From Eucommia ulmoides (Eukaryota; Streptophyta; Magnoliopsida; Garryales; Eucommiaceae), in contig CM028328.1 in NCBI GenBank assembly GCA_016647705.1, positions 38,664,501 to 38,728,500 on the forward strand: DNA of 64,000 nucleotides, in the 5' to 3' direction. This document shows positions 22,060 to 33,058 of the stretch, one piece after another. The notes beneath the pieces are model-generated. The model was not told the DNA's origin, made no database searches, and worked only from the letters and a program-made list of their open reading frames with translations. The position numbers and the translations under genes were made by a program. The first letter of the stretch is position 1; every line of letters starts with the position of its first letter.

Positions 22060-23207
22060 CGGTTATGGCTGAGAGCTCTAATGAAGTAAAGAAGATGGAG
22101 GATTAGTTAGTCTCCAAAATTAGAGAATTAGGGAAATTGGTTTAGGAGCTCCAGAAGGACAAAAGTGAAGTGATAACCCTCCAGACTTTTTGGATAAAGC
22201 CCTAGCTATTGATCCGAGTAATGCTGGAGACTGATCTTTTGTTGAAGAAGATGAAGAAGCTGACCCAGCAGAGGCATTGGTAGTTGAGGTCACAGGTCTT
22301 ACAACGTCTTCTAAACCTACCCCGCTACTGCTATTGATCTTGTTGAGCTGACAACCAAATCTACCACTGACCTGACTCTTGTTCCCGTTGCTAACCCTTC
22401 CAATTAATTATATTTTTAATCTTTGTTTTGGACATGTAACAAACACTTAATTAGTATTTAACACTATTTTGTCTGTTAGTTGACGTTCCATCTGCCCATC
22501 TCTTTTTTCCATGCATTTTATTTTTCTCATGCAAATCTTTTGTTCATCTGTCCTTTGATCTTCTTAAATGATTGGTCATATCATTAAGACATCACCATCT
22601 TTTTTGCCTATAAATTTCTTTTTGCTAACGAGTTAACTCTTTTAAGTTTAACAAAATATTTTGAATTGTTGTCTTTCCTTTACTTGTATTTAGCCTTGTA
22701 ATGTCGCGCTTTCCTAATATGGTAAGATTTTCTCCTCTGTGGTTTTTCTCTTGTTGTTACACATTCCTGTTTTATTTCTCCTCTTACTTATAATTTTTCA
22801 GAATGATTTGATTGTTTATGAGGTGGAATGCATGAGGGTAGAGTTCTTCAATGCCTGGAACAAGGTAGGAGATTTGGTTACAAACATCCAATCCGCCATG
22901 CCCAGCCATCAAATTCTCCAAAAGCCGAAAAAAATTCGCCACTTTTTTCACATTATTGATGCCTCACACTTCATCGCATCTAAATTAGTTGAGCTTCGTT
23001 TACAACTAGACAAGAAGAAAGAGGAGTTGGACAAGCTTGTAGTGGCATGTAGGTAGCTCAGAATAGAGGTTAGGGTAGTAGTTGAGCAACGTGACTCAAA
23101 GATTGACAAGAAGAAAGTTGCACGTATACGTGTTGCAGAGCTTACCAAGGAACTGAGGAAGTTTACTACTATAGTTGATGCTCGCTGGTCTTTGGAAGAA
23201 GAATAAG
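22060..23207 (+). pseudogene. Antisense coiled-coil reading frame downstream of Tat pol (fossil)
   Basis: Plus-strand, opposite to the Tat gag-pol. The first part encodes MAESSNEVKKMED and an acidic EEDEEADPAEA stretch (22063-22410). The second (22800-23207) is charged and heptad-like: KLVELRLQLDKKKEELDKL, then RIRVAELTKELRKF. Position, orientation and coiled-coil character match the extra antisense frame described for some Tat elements such as Grande. Not intact. Alternative: a captured host gene fragment. The exact protein family was not recognised. Confidence 0.45.
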
Positions 23208-24009
23208 AATAAGAAAAATTCATCATTCTCTCTTTATTCCCAAGTGTTTTAAACATTTGATGGCCCATTTGGTCATCACGTCTGTACTTTTAAGTTTAAC
23301 TTTTCTTCATTTTTCTGCCTTGGAAAACCTTTCATTTATTTCATTTCTTCTTTTATATGTCATCAATTCTTGTTACTCTTATTGCTTACCTTTTGCTTTT
23401 GCTTATTACTTCTTGTTGTTGTTTGCTACTACACTTTTAGTAGTAATAACATAAAAAACACAAATCATTGCTAATAAGATTTGATTTTGCAGCTAACATG
23501 GTTTGATTTTGCAGGAACATATATGATTTGATTTTGCAAGAACATAACAGGTAGTGTTATTTTGTAGGAACAAAACAAGTTGCATTGACATATATGGTGG
23601 TGGCATATCTACCTCCCAGTTGAAATGAGTTTAGCATGAGCGAATCTCAACTATGTTTAACACCATTCTTTGTTACTTAGCATTATATTAGTAATATGTC
23701 TTGTATTTTTACACTTTATTGCAAAGTTAGTAAATTACATGAGGTTCCCTTTCGAGTGTAATAATTATGACTTCTTTGTACTTTGTTGCTGAGTGTATTA
23801 AAGCCTTTGTTGTAGCTTCTCTTTTAACTTTACCTTGGATTTTGTCAATCGCCTGGCCACAACTGAACTCATTTAGAATACTTTCATTAGCTTTATTTAC
23901 GTCTTACATCTGATGGTTGTGTTTCCTCAACTCTATTGAAGTAATTATTGCTTGATTTTCTGAGTTTGATAGAAGTAGGTCCATAAATTGACTTACTTCG
24001 ATACTTGAG

Positions 24010-24600
24010 TTTGAGAGATGTTAGCTTCCAATGAACTATACTTGAGCTTACGTTTGGCGATGTCTAGAATTTAAAAGAGGTTAGCTTCTATTGAGCTGAC
24101 CTCGAACTTATTCCCCGCACTGACCTAGAATTTGATAGAGGTTAGCTTCTATGAGTTGACCTCTAACTCATATTTTGGCGATATTATAAATTTGATAGAG
24201 GTTAGCTTCTGTGAGTTGACCTTGAACCCTATTTCATGATGACTCCTAGAGTTAAATAGAGGTTAGCTTCTAACGAGCTGACCTTACACTCATTTTTGGC
24301 ATTATTCAGGGTTTGATAGAGGTTAGATTCTATGAATTGACCTCGAACTTATTTCTTGATGACACCTAGAGCTAACGAGCTGACCTAGAACTCATTTCTT
24401 GATGACACCTAGAGTGTGATGGAGGTTAGCTTCTGCAACCTGACCTCAAACTTATTTCTGGTGTTGTTCTAACTTTGATAGAGGTTAGCTTCTGCGAGCT
24501 GACCTCAAACTCATTTCTTGATGACACCTAGAGTTTGATGGAGGTTAGCTTTTGCGGGCTTACCTTGAACTCATTTTCGATGCTATCGAGTTGACTTCAA
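24010..24600. repeat. Tandem array of about 60-bp units, roughly nine copies
   Basis: Each unit contains GAGGTTAGCTTCT followed by GAGCTGACCTCGAACTCAT-like sequence and a TTGATGACACCTAGAGTTTG-like spacer. The core recurs near 24077, 24138, 24198, 24259, 24319, 24422, 24481 and 24541, a spacing of 60-61 bp, with one truncated unit near 24370. It lies between Tat integrase and the antisense frame, as known for 3' regions of Tat elements. Confidence 0.85.
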
Positions 24601-24794
24601 ATTTATCCTCGGTTTGTTTACATGTTTTTGTTCATTGAATTCATTCTTCATACCTGGACATTTTTTATTAGCACTTCTTTATTTGAAACAACTCAAATGG
24701 AAACATCAAACCAAATAAACTAAACCAAAGTCAGAATAAAATAACGACAATGATAAATGACTCAAATGAAATACTTCCGCAAATGTTCCATGGT

Positions 24795-24894
24795 CTTGGG
24801 ATTTGTGTTCTATCAATTTATTCCAACCAATAGGTTCTAGGTCTATTAATCCTGACTACCCTATATGGGCCTTCCCAATTTGGGGCAAGATTTC
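24795..24894 (-). pseudogene. Tat integrase C-terminal tail (fossil)
   Basis: The minus strand encodes LAPNWEGPYRVVRINRP and TYWLE, the characteristic end of plant Tat-type polyproteins. It is cut off from the rest of integrase at 41272 by the Ty3 element 24895-41271. Confidence 0.8.
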
Positions 24895-25775
24895 TGATGA
24901 GAACCAACAAACACCAACAAAGGATCCGTTGTGTGTTCTAATTGGGCCTATTATGAAAGAAAGATCCAAGAAAATCAAAGAAGCACTTAATGGGCTAATT
25001 CAAGAAATATGGGCTGAATCTAAAATGGTAATGCCCAAGTTAGGCCCAAATGATAATCAGGGCCTAATCCATCTCATCAAGGTAAGCAAATGGGCTTAGT
25101 CATAAACTCAAATGGCCCTAGACATGATACTCACAAAATTTTAGTTATTTGTTTTAGTTTATGTTATTTTGTGAGGTATGAATGCCAATTAGTATTTTTA
25201 TTCTCTAGTATTTGTCTTGTAGTAGGTGTAAAAGGCATCTAGGATTTCTTGTTCTTGTAGCCTCCCCTAGTGTGAAAGGACATCCACTATCTATGGTAGG
25301 ATGTGCTAAAATTGAAGACTTCTTATGTGAAAGGCCACCCACTATCTAAGGCAGGGTGTGCTTGACTACCCACTAACCTAGGTTCTCCTTTATTCTGGTC
25401 GCCTATTTAAGAGAGTTGTATTCTATGAAAAAAACACACTACTTGAATAATATATCAGATTAAGAGAGTTTTCTCTTGAGTTCTTCATAGAACATTTTCT
25501 TGAATTTATCAAGAATTTCTTGTGGCGTTCAAACTCTATACATTTGGTTGGCAATTCCATTATAATCTTTGGGTCGAGATTTGTTACTTTATATCTTCGA
25601 TTCGCGTTTCATTCATAAACGTTGGGTCAAGGTTTTCTATAAAAAATTCTGTATTTTTGTGTTTTTTTATTTTTTTAATTTTTTTTATTTTATAAATCTA
25701 GATTTTAGCTCTATCCTAGCAACGACACCATAAATTGGTTTCAGGTCTTACTAATTCTTGATGAGGTTCGCATCG
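24895..25775 (+). repeat. 5' LTR of Ty3 element 24895-41271
   Basis: Starts TGATGAGAACC, ends near GAGGTTCGCATCG before a primer-binding-like TTTGGCAATCAGAG. Its first 200 bp is coding-like in one frame (SKKIKEALNGLIQEIWAES), continuing the end of pol as seen at the 3' LTR. Confidence 0.8.
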
Positions 25776-26330
25776 TTTGGCAATCAGAGAACAGTTCTAA
25801 AATCAGGTTTGGTCTGTCCTTATTTTTCATAGATTAATTTCTTTTATAATTGTATATTTAATACTGTTCAGATCTTGTTTTAAAGCTTTAATTCAGTTCA
25901 GATCATATTTAAAGCTTCAATTATGTTCAGATCTTGTTTAAATCTTCGATTCTCTTCAGATTTTGTTTAAGGTTGCTACTATCATCAATTAAAAAAAAAC
26001 AGAAATAAAGGAAAAAAAAAAAACAGAAACAAAAATCCAACAACCCGAAAGTGAGATTTAGATTCTTCTTGATCTATTCCATAACTTATCATTTGTGCTC
26101 TCCTTGTTCGCTTTGTTTTCTTTCTTAAATCTCATTCTTAGTGAAGTAAATAATTGAGTTTGGAATGTTACGAGAAATTCTGATTGAGATTGGTTAATTT
26201 TAATAAAGAACTAAAAGAGAAAGCTATAAGTGGAAAAAGGCAAGAGAGTGTGAGTGACATACTTTGAGTGCAAACACGTAAATGAGTGTGTGAGGAATTA
26301 TTCTCTAATATTTCTCTTTAGTTTCAAAAT

Positions 26331-28118
26331 ATGTTTTCCATGGGTAAAACATCAAACAATGAAGGAGGGGAAGTGACATCCATCACATTGCAGGCTATGC
26401 AACAACGATTTGAACGCATAAATATGGTGTTTAATAAAATTAGATATCGGATGGATAAGCAAGACACTGCTATTGCCGTTTGGCATGAGAGGCAGCCCCA
26501 ATGAGTCCCTAACGTTAGACGACAAGAATGCATGTGGAAGATTCTGATGGTGACCACGAGGATGATTTCGAAAACGATGAAGGACAATCTTCATTGAACG
26601 GTAAGGGCAGGTTTATGCCAAGGGGAGAAAGGCGTGGTAGAGTTTTCCATAGAGATTCGAGATGGGGTTGACCAAAACCTAGGGAACATCAAAATGAAGA
26701 TACCATCGTTCTAAGGGAAAAATGACTCTGAAGCTTACTTGGAATGGGAAAAGAAGGTAGAGTTGATTTTTAAGTGCCACAATTACTCCGAGGAGAAAAA
26801 GGTAAAACTCACAATTGAATTTGTTTATTATGCTATAATATGGTGGGATCAACTTGTGATGAACATAAGGAGAAACCATGAGAGGCCTATTGAGACGTGG
26901 GCAAAAATTAAGGCCATCATGAGGAAGAGGTTTGTCCTTAGTCACTATTATAGGGACTTGTACCAGAAGTCACAAATTTTTACTCAAGGCTATCGGAGTG
27001 TGGGTGATTACTACAAGGAGATGGAGATGGCCATGATCCAAGCCAATGTCGAGGAAAATAGAGAAGCTACAATGACAAGGTTCTTGAATGGGCGGAATCG
27101 GGAGATTGCCAACATGGTGGAGTTGCAACACTATGTGGAGTTGGAGGACATGATGCACATGGAAATAAAGGTAGAATGAAAACTTAAAAGAAAGGGAACT
27201 CGGTTATTTCAAAACCCAGGCTCCTCTACTTCATCGAGGCTAAATGAGAGAAAATATGAAGGGGCGGTTTCAAAGTCCAAAACCGAACCAACAAAAAGGA
27301 AAGATGATGTGCCCAATGCTAACTAAGGTAAAATCAAAACCCATACTCGTAACCGTGATATTAAATATTTTCGGAGTTTGGGAGTAGCTTCACAATGCCC
27401 AAATAAAAGGACTATGATAGCACGTGTTGATGGAGAAGTGGAAATAGAAAGTGAGAGTGATGATGACCAAATGCCACTGCATAAGAATGCTTGTGACAAT
27501 GACGTGGAGTACCCGGTGGAGGGAGAGTCACTTGTGGTAAGGCGTGCTCTAAGTGCTCAAGTCGCGGAGGATGACATGGAACAACAAAGGGAGAATATTT
27601 TTCATACTAGATGCCACGTCAACAACAAGGTATGTAGTATGATCATTGATGGCAGAAGTTGTACTAATGTGACTAGCACTACCTTAGTAGAAAAAATGAA
27701 CTTAACTACCTTGAAATACCCTAGACTGTATAAATTATAGTGGTTAAATGATTATAGGGAGGTTCAGGTAAATAAGCAAGTGTTAGTTTCTTTTTCAATT
27801 GGGAAGTACAAGGATAAAGTACTTTCTAATATTGTTCCAATGCATGCGAGTCACATATTGTTGGGTAGGTCGTGATAATTTGACAGGAAGGTTACTCATG
27901 ACGGGTTCAAGAATAGGCATTGCTTTGTTAAAGACAATAAAATTGTTTATCTTGTACCATTGACTCCAAGACAAGTGTATGAGGATTAAATAAAATTGAA
28001 AAGAGAGAATGAGTTGAAAAAAAATTTGTGAACCGAGAGTTAAAAAATAGATGATAAAAAGAAAAAAGAAAATGAAAGAAAAAGGAGAAAAACAAGTGAG
28101 TTTTTATGCTAAGGTGAG
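26331..28118 (+). pseudogene. gag and protease region (fossil)
   Basis: The gag start region has TLQAMQQRFERIN, the core WEKKVELIFKCHNYSEEKK with IWWDQLV, and MEMAMIQANVEE. A former zinc knuckle near 27365-27410 (ASQCPNKR) is followed by a protease with MIIDGRSCTNV near 27640. A basic linker ends at 28118, where a solo copia LTR is inserted. Broken, with several interruptions. Confidence 0.85.
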
Positions 28119-30279
28119 TGTTGGCCCAGTGAAATACTCAAGAGGGGGGGTAAATTGGGTAGTTCAAAAAATTATCAGAGAAAAAATAACACTTCAAAAA
28201 TCAAACAATTAATTTTATCCTAAAATTAATTATTATCTTTATAGCAGCGGATAAGTGTAATAAACTCTAGGTGCACACCCAAATAACACAAGATAAAATA
28301 AAGGAAATAAACAATATAGTACACACCGATATATCCTGGTTCACCAAACTATTCTTGGCTAATCCAGTCCTCCGAGCCCCACGGAGATTTACACCCACTA
28401 AACTCAAGATTCCTTTACAGGTAGGAACCAAATCCTCACAATGATTCTTTTCTCAGACTCAAAATCAACTTTTACAAAAACCTGTTTCCAGACTCAGGAA
28501 TAACCTCTACTTTTTACAAGCTCAAGAATAACCTAATTCTATTACAGGGAGAATCATAACCTGATTCTTTTTATACCTTAGGCTCAAGAATCAAAATCTC
28601 ACAAAAAACACTACAACTATCATTTTCCCAAGTAAGGATGAAACATTTACAAAATCACTCACAAATTCAATCAAGGAAGAATTAACACCTAATTTTTTTA
28701 TACCTTAGGTAAAGATCAAAATCTCAATCTCTTTACCGGAAGAGATTGAAATTAGCTACCCTTGATTAGACACTTTTAGTAGTATCTAATCCAACACTCA
28801 CCCAGATAAATTAGAACTCAATTAATATCTCAAAACTAGTGATAGAAAAGTGAGATATTCAAAATCCAATTTTAAACAAAAATTGGGTACCCTGTAATTG
28901 AGTACGTAATCAGATTTCTCAAGAAATTGTTTATAAAATATTTTCTTCAATAAAAATCAGAAACAATTTTTAAAGATCAACTTTCAAAAATTAAACAAGC
29001 AATACAATATATAAAGTAATTGGAAATATCTCACTTGGAATCCACTGAAAAATAATAATTAGAGTGTAGTTGCTTCTGATTCGGTAATAGCAACGATTAA
29101 CAACCAATGATTATCTAGATTGTCTTTTAGAATAGCTCTCACGAAAACTCAGTATGATATCTCTTAGAAAAGCTCAATATGATCTCTTAATCTCTCTTAG
29201 CCACTCTTAATGATATGAAAAACACAGGTCTATATATATGGGATATAAATCACCTATCTAATGGTTAGTTCCCATATGTCATGATACTTAAATGCTCTCT
29301 TAGACACCTTATATCATTATGACTTTATTTTTGTTTAATTCACTTAATTATAACTTTTAAATCTCTCAATTAATTCCCCAAATATTTCTTAATCTCAATT
29401 AAATAGAATATAAATAATTTTATATACCAAATTGAGAAATATTAAAACTTAATGAACCAAATCAATAGGAATTAAATAATAGGTATAGGATATCTTAAAT
29501 ATCATAAAATCCCTAAAATCTCTCACAAATCCCAACAAAAAATGGCTACTTTTAGATATGAATTCGGAATCCTCAATATCTTGAAACTGCGTCATCAATC
29601 GACCGACCAATTGATCGCTCGATTCAAGATGTAGCCAAGCCAAAAATTATGTGCCTATTGATCGACCTATCTGTCGACTTAGAGATTCAAAGAGTTCTAT
29701 TTTCTTTCACTGGTCGACCTACCTGTCAACTTAGAGATTCAGAGAGTTCTATTTCTCTTCACCGGTCGACCTACCTGTCGATTGAGAGATACAGAAAGTT
29801 TCACCTGTTTTGTCCGGTCAACTTACCAGTCGACTTATGCATGCTGGATCTCTTTTCTAAACTCGTTTTTAATACATTCTCATTTACATTTTCGCCCCTT
29901 TAACTATTTTCTTTTTCTTAATTAGCTCTACTAAATACTTAACTCCAATTTTAATCAATTATAAATATTTCTTTTTCAATTATACATAGGAGTAAATAAT
30001 TTAACTAATTAGGATCCTATTAAAAACACACATATTTATAAAACTCATTTAAAAATCTTTTTGTGTCGTGTGTGATCTTACTTGGGATATTAAAAGTTAA
30101 AATTTAAACCTGAGTTGTTTTCCCTAGATTCTTTAAATTTTTCAACCTCTTAATTCCTTCATCATCTTTATAATCAAATCTTCATCATTTGAATCTAATA
30201 AACTGAAACGCTTAAACAAACCGTTAGTTCCACAAAAAACATTAACGTTTAATTGTCCATCAAAATCTTAGGATCAATA
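28119..30279 (-). repeat. Solo copia LTR, minus orientation, in the Ty3 gag-pol junction
   Basis: 2161 bp. Starts TGTTGGCCCAGTGAAAT, ends TTAGGATCAATA. Flanked by a perfect 5-bp target duplication GTGAG (28114-28118 and 30280-30284). Same family as the 42704-57370 LTRs, in inverse orientation. No internal coding sequence is present, so it is a solo LTR left by LTR-LTR recombination. Confidence 0.88.
29660..29835. repeat. 52-bp minisatellite inside the solo copia LTR
   Basis: About 3.5 units, each beginning GGTCGACCTACCTGTCGACT and continuing with an AGAGATTCAGAGAGTTCTAT-like stretch. Unit starts lie near 29660, 29712, 29764 and 29815. The GGTCRAC motif is the same one scattered as GGTCAACCGACTGG-like copies in related LTRs. 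Confidence 0.85.
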
Positions 30280-30284
30280 GTGAG

Positions 30285-30511
30285 TGATGTCAAGAGTGCT
30301 TTTTATACAAATCAGCCTATGTTTGTACTCTTGTACAAAGAGGCTTGTTTTAATACTAACAAAATTGACAAATTTTGCCTAGTGTTGTTGTTTCTTTGTT
30401 GCAGGAATATGAGGACGTGTTCCCTGACGATGTGTCTAGTGGATTGCCACCGATTAGAGGAATAAAGCATCAAATAGATTTTATGCTGGGGGTAACAATT
30501 CCTAACCAACT
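30285..30511 (+). pseudogene. Protease-RT linker of the Ty3 element (fossil)
   Basis: Encodes SAFYTNQPMFVLLYKEACFN and YEDVFPDDVSSGLPPIRG, the conserved stretch preceding RT in this family. Ends where the solo Ty3 LTR starts. Confidence 0.85.
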
Positions 30512-30592
30512 TGTAAGACCCCGATTTAACACGTACGTCATTTTAAATTTCAATTGAGAGCATTTAGAAAATTTCGGGAAAAATTAAGTTAA

Positions 30593-30626
<34 letters not shown>

Positions 30627-31518
30627 TATAATAATAAAATAAAAATAAAATAAAAAATGATTGGGTCAAATTGCAAATTTAGAAACTTATTCTAAATTTG
30701 AGATGCAAAATTTGTAGAATAAAAATTTTGGGGATCAAAATGCAATTTAAGAAGTCCTAAAAAAATGAATAGGATTAAATAATGACCTAATGGAAATAGG
30801 GGGAGGAAAGTGAAATTTAACCAAATGTTATATATATATATATATATATCAGTGAGTGTAAATCCGGCCGGCCGATAGGGAGATCGGGAAGAGTGGGGAT
30901 CGACATGGTGAGCAACCGATCTATCTCACACCACAATTTTCATGCATATATATAGAGGTGCCTACCGTTTCAATCGCTACGAGGGAGAACACTCCAGAAA
31001 TCTAGAGAGAGAAACGGAAGAACAGAGCATCGGTGCCGTCGTGTAATCGCCGGCGTTCAGTCGTCGGCGTGTGTACAACCGAGTATGCGTGTGTTCCTCC
31101 TGTGTGCATGTATGAGGGGGTGGTTGTCCGATGTGTGTGTATAGGTGATCGGCGATCGTCGGGTGTGTGGGTATTTTTCCGACGGCAGTGGTGGCGGTGG
31201 TGTGTGTGTGTTCTGTTTACTGTTTAATCAACTGGGGTAAATGACGGAGGCAGTGGCGGCATGAGTTTGGCCGATGGGGTGTGTGTGGGTCGTTACTGTT
31301 GGAGTGTATACGATTTAAGTGAGTAGGTGAGATCGGTGGGGGAAGTGGCCGGTGGTGGTTGGTGAACCGTGGTGGGGGATGGAGTAGGGCTGGCGGTAAG
31401 AGCGACGGGGCGTGGGAGGTCTCGAGTGGACGGAAATGGTAGAGAGAGAGAGAGAGTGGTCGGCAGTATTTTGAACTGAAACAGGAACAGTAAACGCAAA
31501 CAGAGAAGAAAGAGAAAG

Positions 31519-31551
<33 letters not shown>

Positions 31552-33058
31552 AAAAAGAGGGGGAATTTGCAGAAACTACCCCAGGAAAATCCAAAACCCA
31601 TCTCGGGGTCGCCGAACGATTCGGAAACAGGTAAAATTTCGATCGGTTATTAATTTTCGTTAAATTAAATTTTATTTAGCGTTACAAATCCTAAAATCGT
31701 AATGATTTCGTAACGGTTAATTAATTTTAAGTACGTGGTACATAAAATAGTAACAATTCAGAATATAGGGTCTGTATTGTATGATTATGACGTTTTAGAT
31801 AAGATATTAATTTAGACTCTGTCACTATTAGGTTCGCAGGCACCGACGTCAAGATAAAGTATGATCAGTGTTAGTTTTGCAAAACAGATATCGAGGTGAG
31901 TGTACTGTCTTCTTGCCAAACTATTTTTCTATGAATATATGTGATGAAATATGTGATTATTTAAACTGTATGAATTTATAAATGATATGGATCAAGCAGG
32001 ATTTGAGTGAGTTGATAAACTGGATTTTCGGAATATTTCGATAGTTTTCGAAAAGAAGTGGAGAATGAATTTTTGTTGGATTTGGTGAAATTAGACGGTG
32101 TTTTTAAAATAAAATAAAAAACATCTATTTTTCTAAAATGCCGGGTTTTCTAAAAAATAAGGGGTGGAAAAGTAGTTTTGATAGAATCGGACGTTTTCTT
32201 TAAAAGGAAATGCGAAATATGATTTTTGGATTTAAAAGTTGGTTTGAGGAAAAGAGATAGACGTGGTGATTTGACGATGTTGAGTAAACGATATTTATGG
32301 AGTTATGATTCGATGATGCTATATTTGATTTTGACGATGCCATGGTTGTTCTCCCCGTAAGGGGTGTGGATTCTTCCCATGGGATATGGATGTTTCTCCC
32401 CATAAGGGGTGTGGATTATATTTCTCCCCAAAAAGGGGTGTGGATATTTCGTAGGAAGGTATTCCTACGGATGTTACGGTACCGTTGCAACTCCCGATCG
32501 TGAGGTTAAAACGATCACTATGGCTAGCCAGTGTGTGTGTTGTGGTGGAGTAGTGTGTTTGAGATGTGTGTTTGAGGTGTGTGTTTGAGATGTGGTATTT
32601 TACTTATATTGGATGATTTATTATTTATTATGGTGATCGGTATGCTTTTATACTAGATGAAACTTATCTATATCACTGCTTATATACTTATGCTTGATTC
32701 ATATTTAATTATGGTGATATTTAGAATGTGTCATTATTTTAAAAATGTTTTACTAAGAAGGCAGTACACTTGCAGGTACAACAGCTAGGAGTCGGTCCCC
32801 TACTAGCACTAGGTAGAGTTATGTGATGGAGTCATATAGGTGATCGATAGAAGCTGTCAAAGGCGAACCTATAAAAGGTTCATGGATAAATACTTTCAGT
32901 TTCATAAATTTCGAGACGAGCGTGTCCCCCATAATAGATGTTTGTATCATTAAGTGTGTGTATAGTTTATTTCATTAGTTTATTTGTGATAATTTGGAGA
33001 TATCCTGTTGTAGTCACGCCAGTCTCGGGATGACGGGTGTCCGGGATGGGTTGTGACA
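30512..33058 (+). repeat. Solo Ty3-type LTR (Tekay/Del-like, long)
   Basis: 2547 bp, TGTAAGACCCCGATTTAAC to GGGTTGTGACA. Clearly related to, but diverged from, the LTRs at 43406 and 50323. Imperfect flanks CAACT and CAATC. It has (TA)n runs near 30594-30619 and 30830-30850, GA-rich and GT-rich stretches (31000-31460), an A-run (31520-31549) and an array of CTCCCCxxAAGGGGTGTGG units (32345-32455). Confidence 0.8.
32345..32455. repeat. CTCCCC-AAGGGGTGTGG hairpin array in the solo Ty3 LTR
   Basis: Three to four units of about 22-40 bp, each with CCCC and GGGG arms around a short loop (CTCCCCGTAAGGGGTG). It lies directly upstream of the conserved block GGTACCGTTGCAACTCCCG (about 32480). Confidence 0.75.

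Noticed and set aside
22739-23207. Coiled-coil frame considered as an independent host gene
   Set aside because: It sits between Tat integrase and the presumed 3' end on the opposite strand, where Tat elements are known to carry such a frame, and it is not intact. Host origin remains possible.
26324-26594. Minus-strand frames of 80-87 codons
   Set aside because: Antisense to the gag start region of the 24895-41271 element.
30594-30619. (TA)n considered as a promoter TATA region
   Set aside because: A simple dinucleotide repeat near the start of a solo LTR; position and length vary between related LTRs.
31217-31601. Overlapping frames of 102-125 codons on the minus strand, considered as a Phe/Pro-rich gene
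   Set aside because: They arise from the A-run and GT-rich composition of a solo Ty3 LTR, with no conserved motif.
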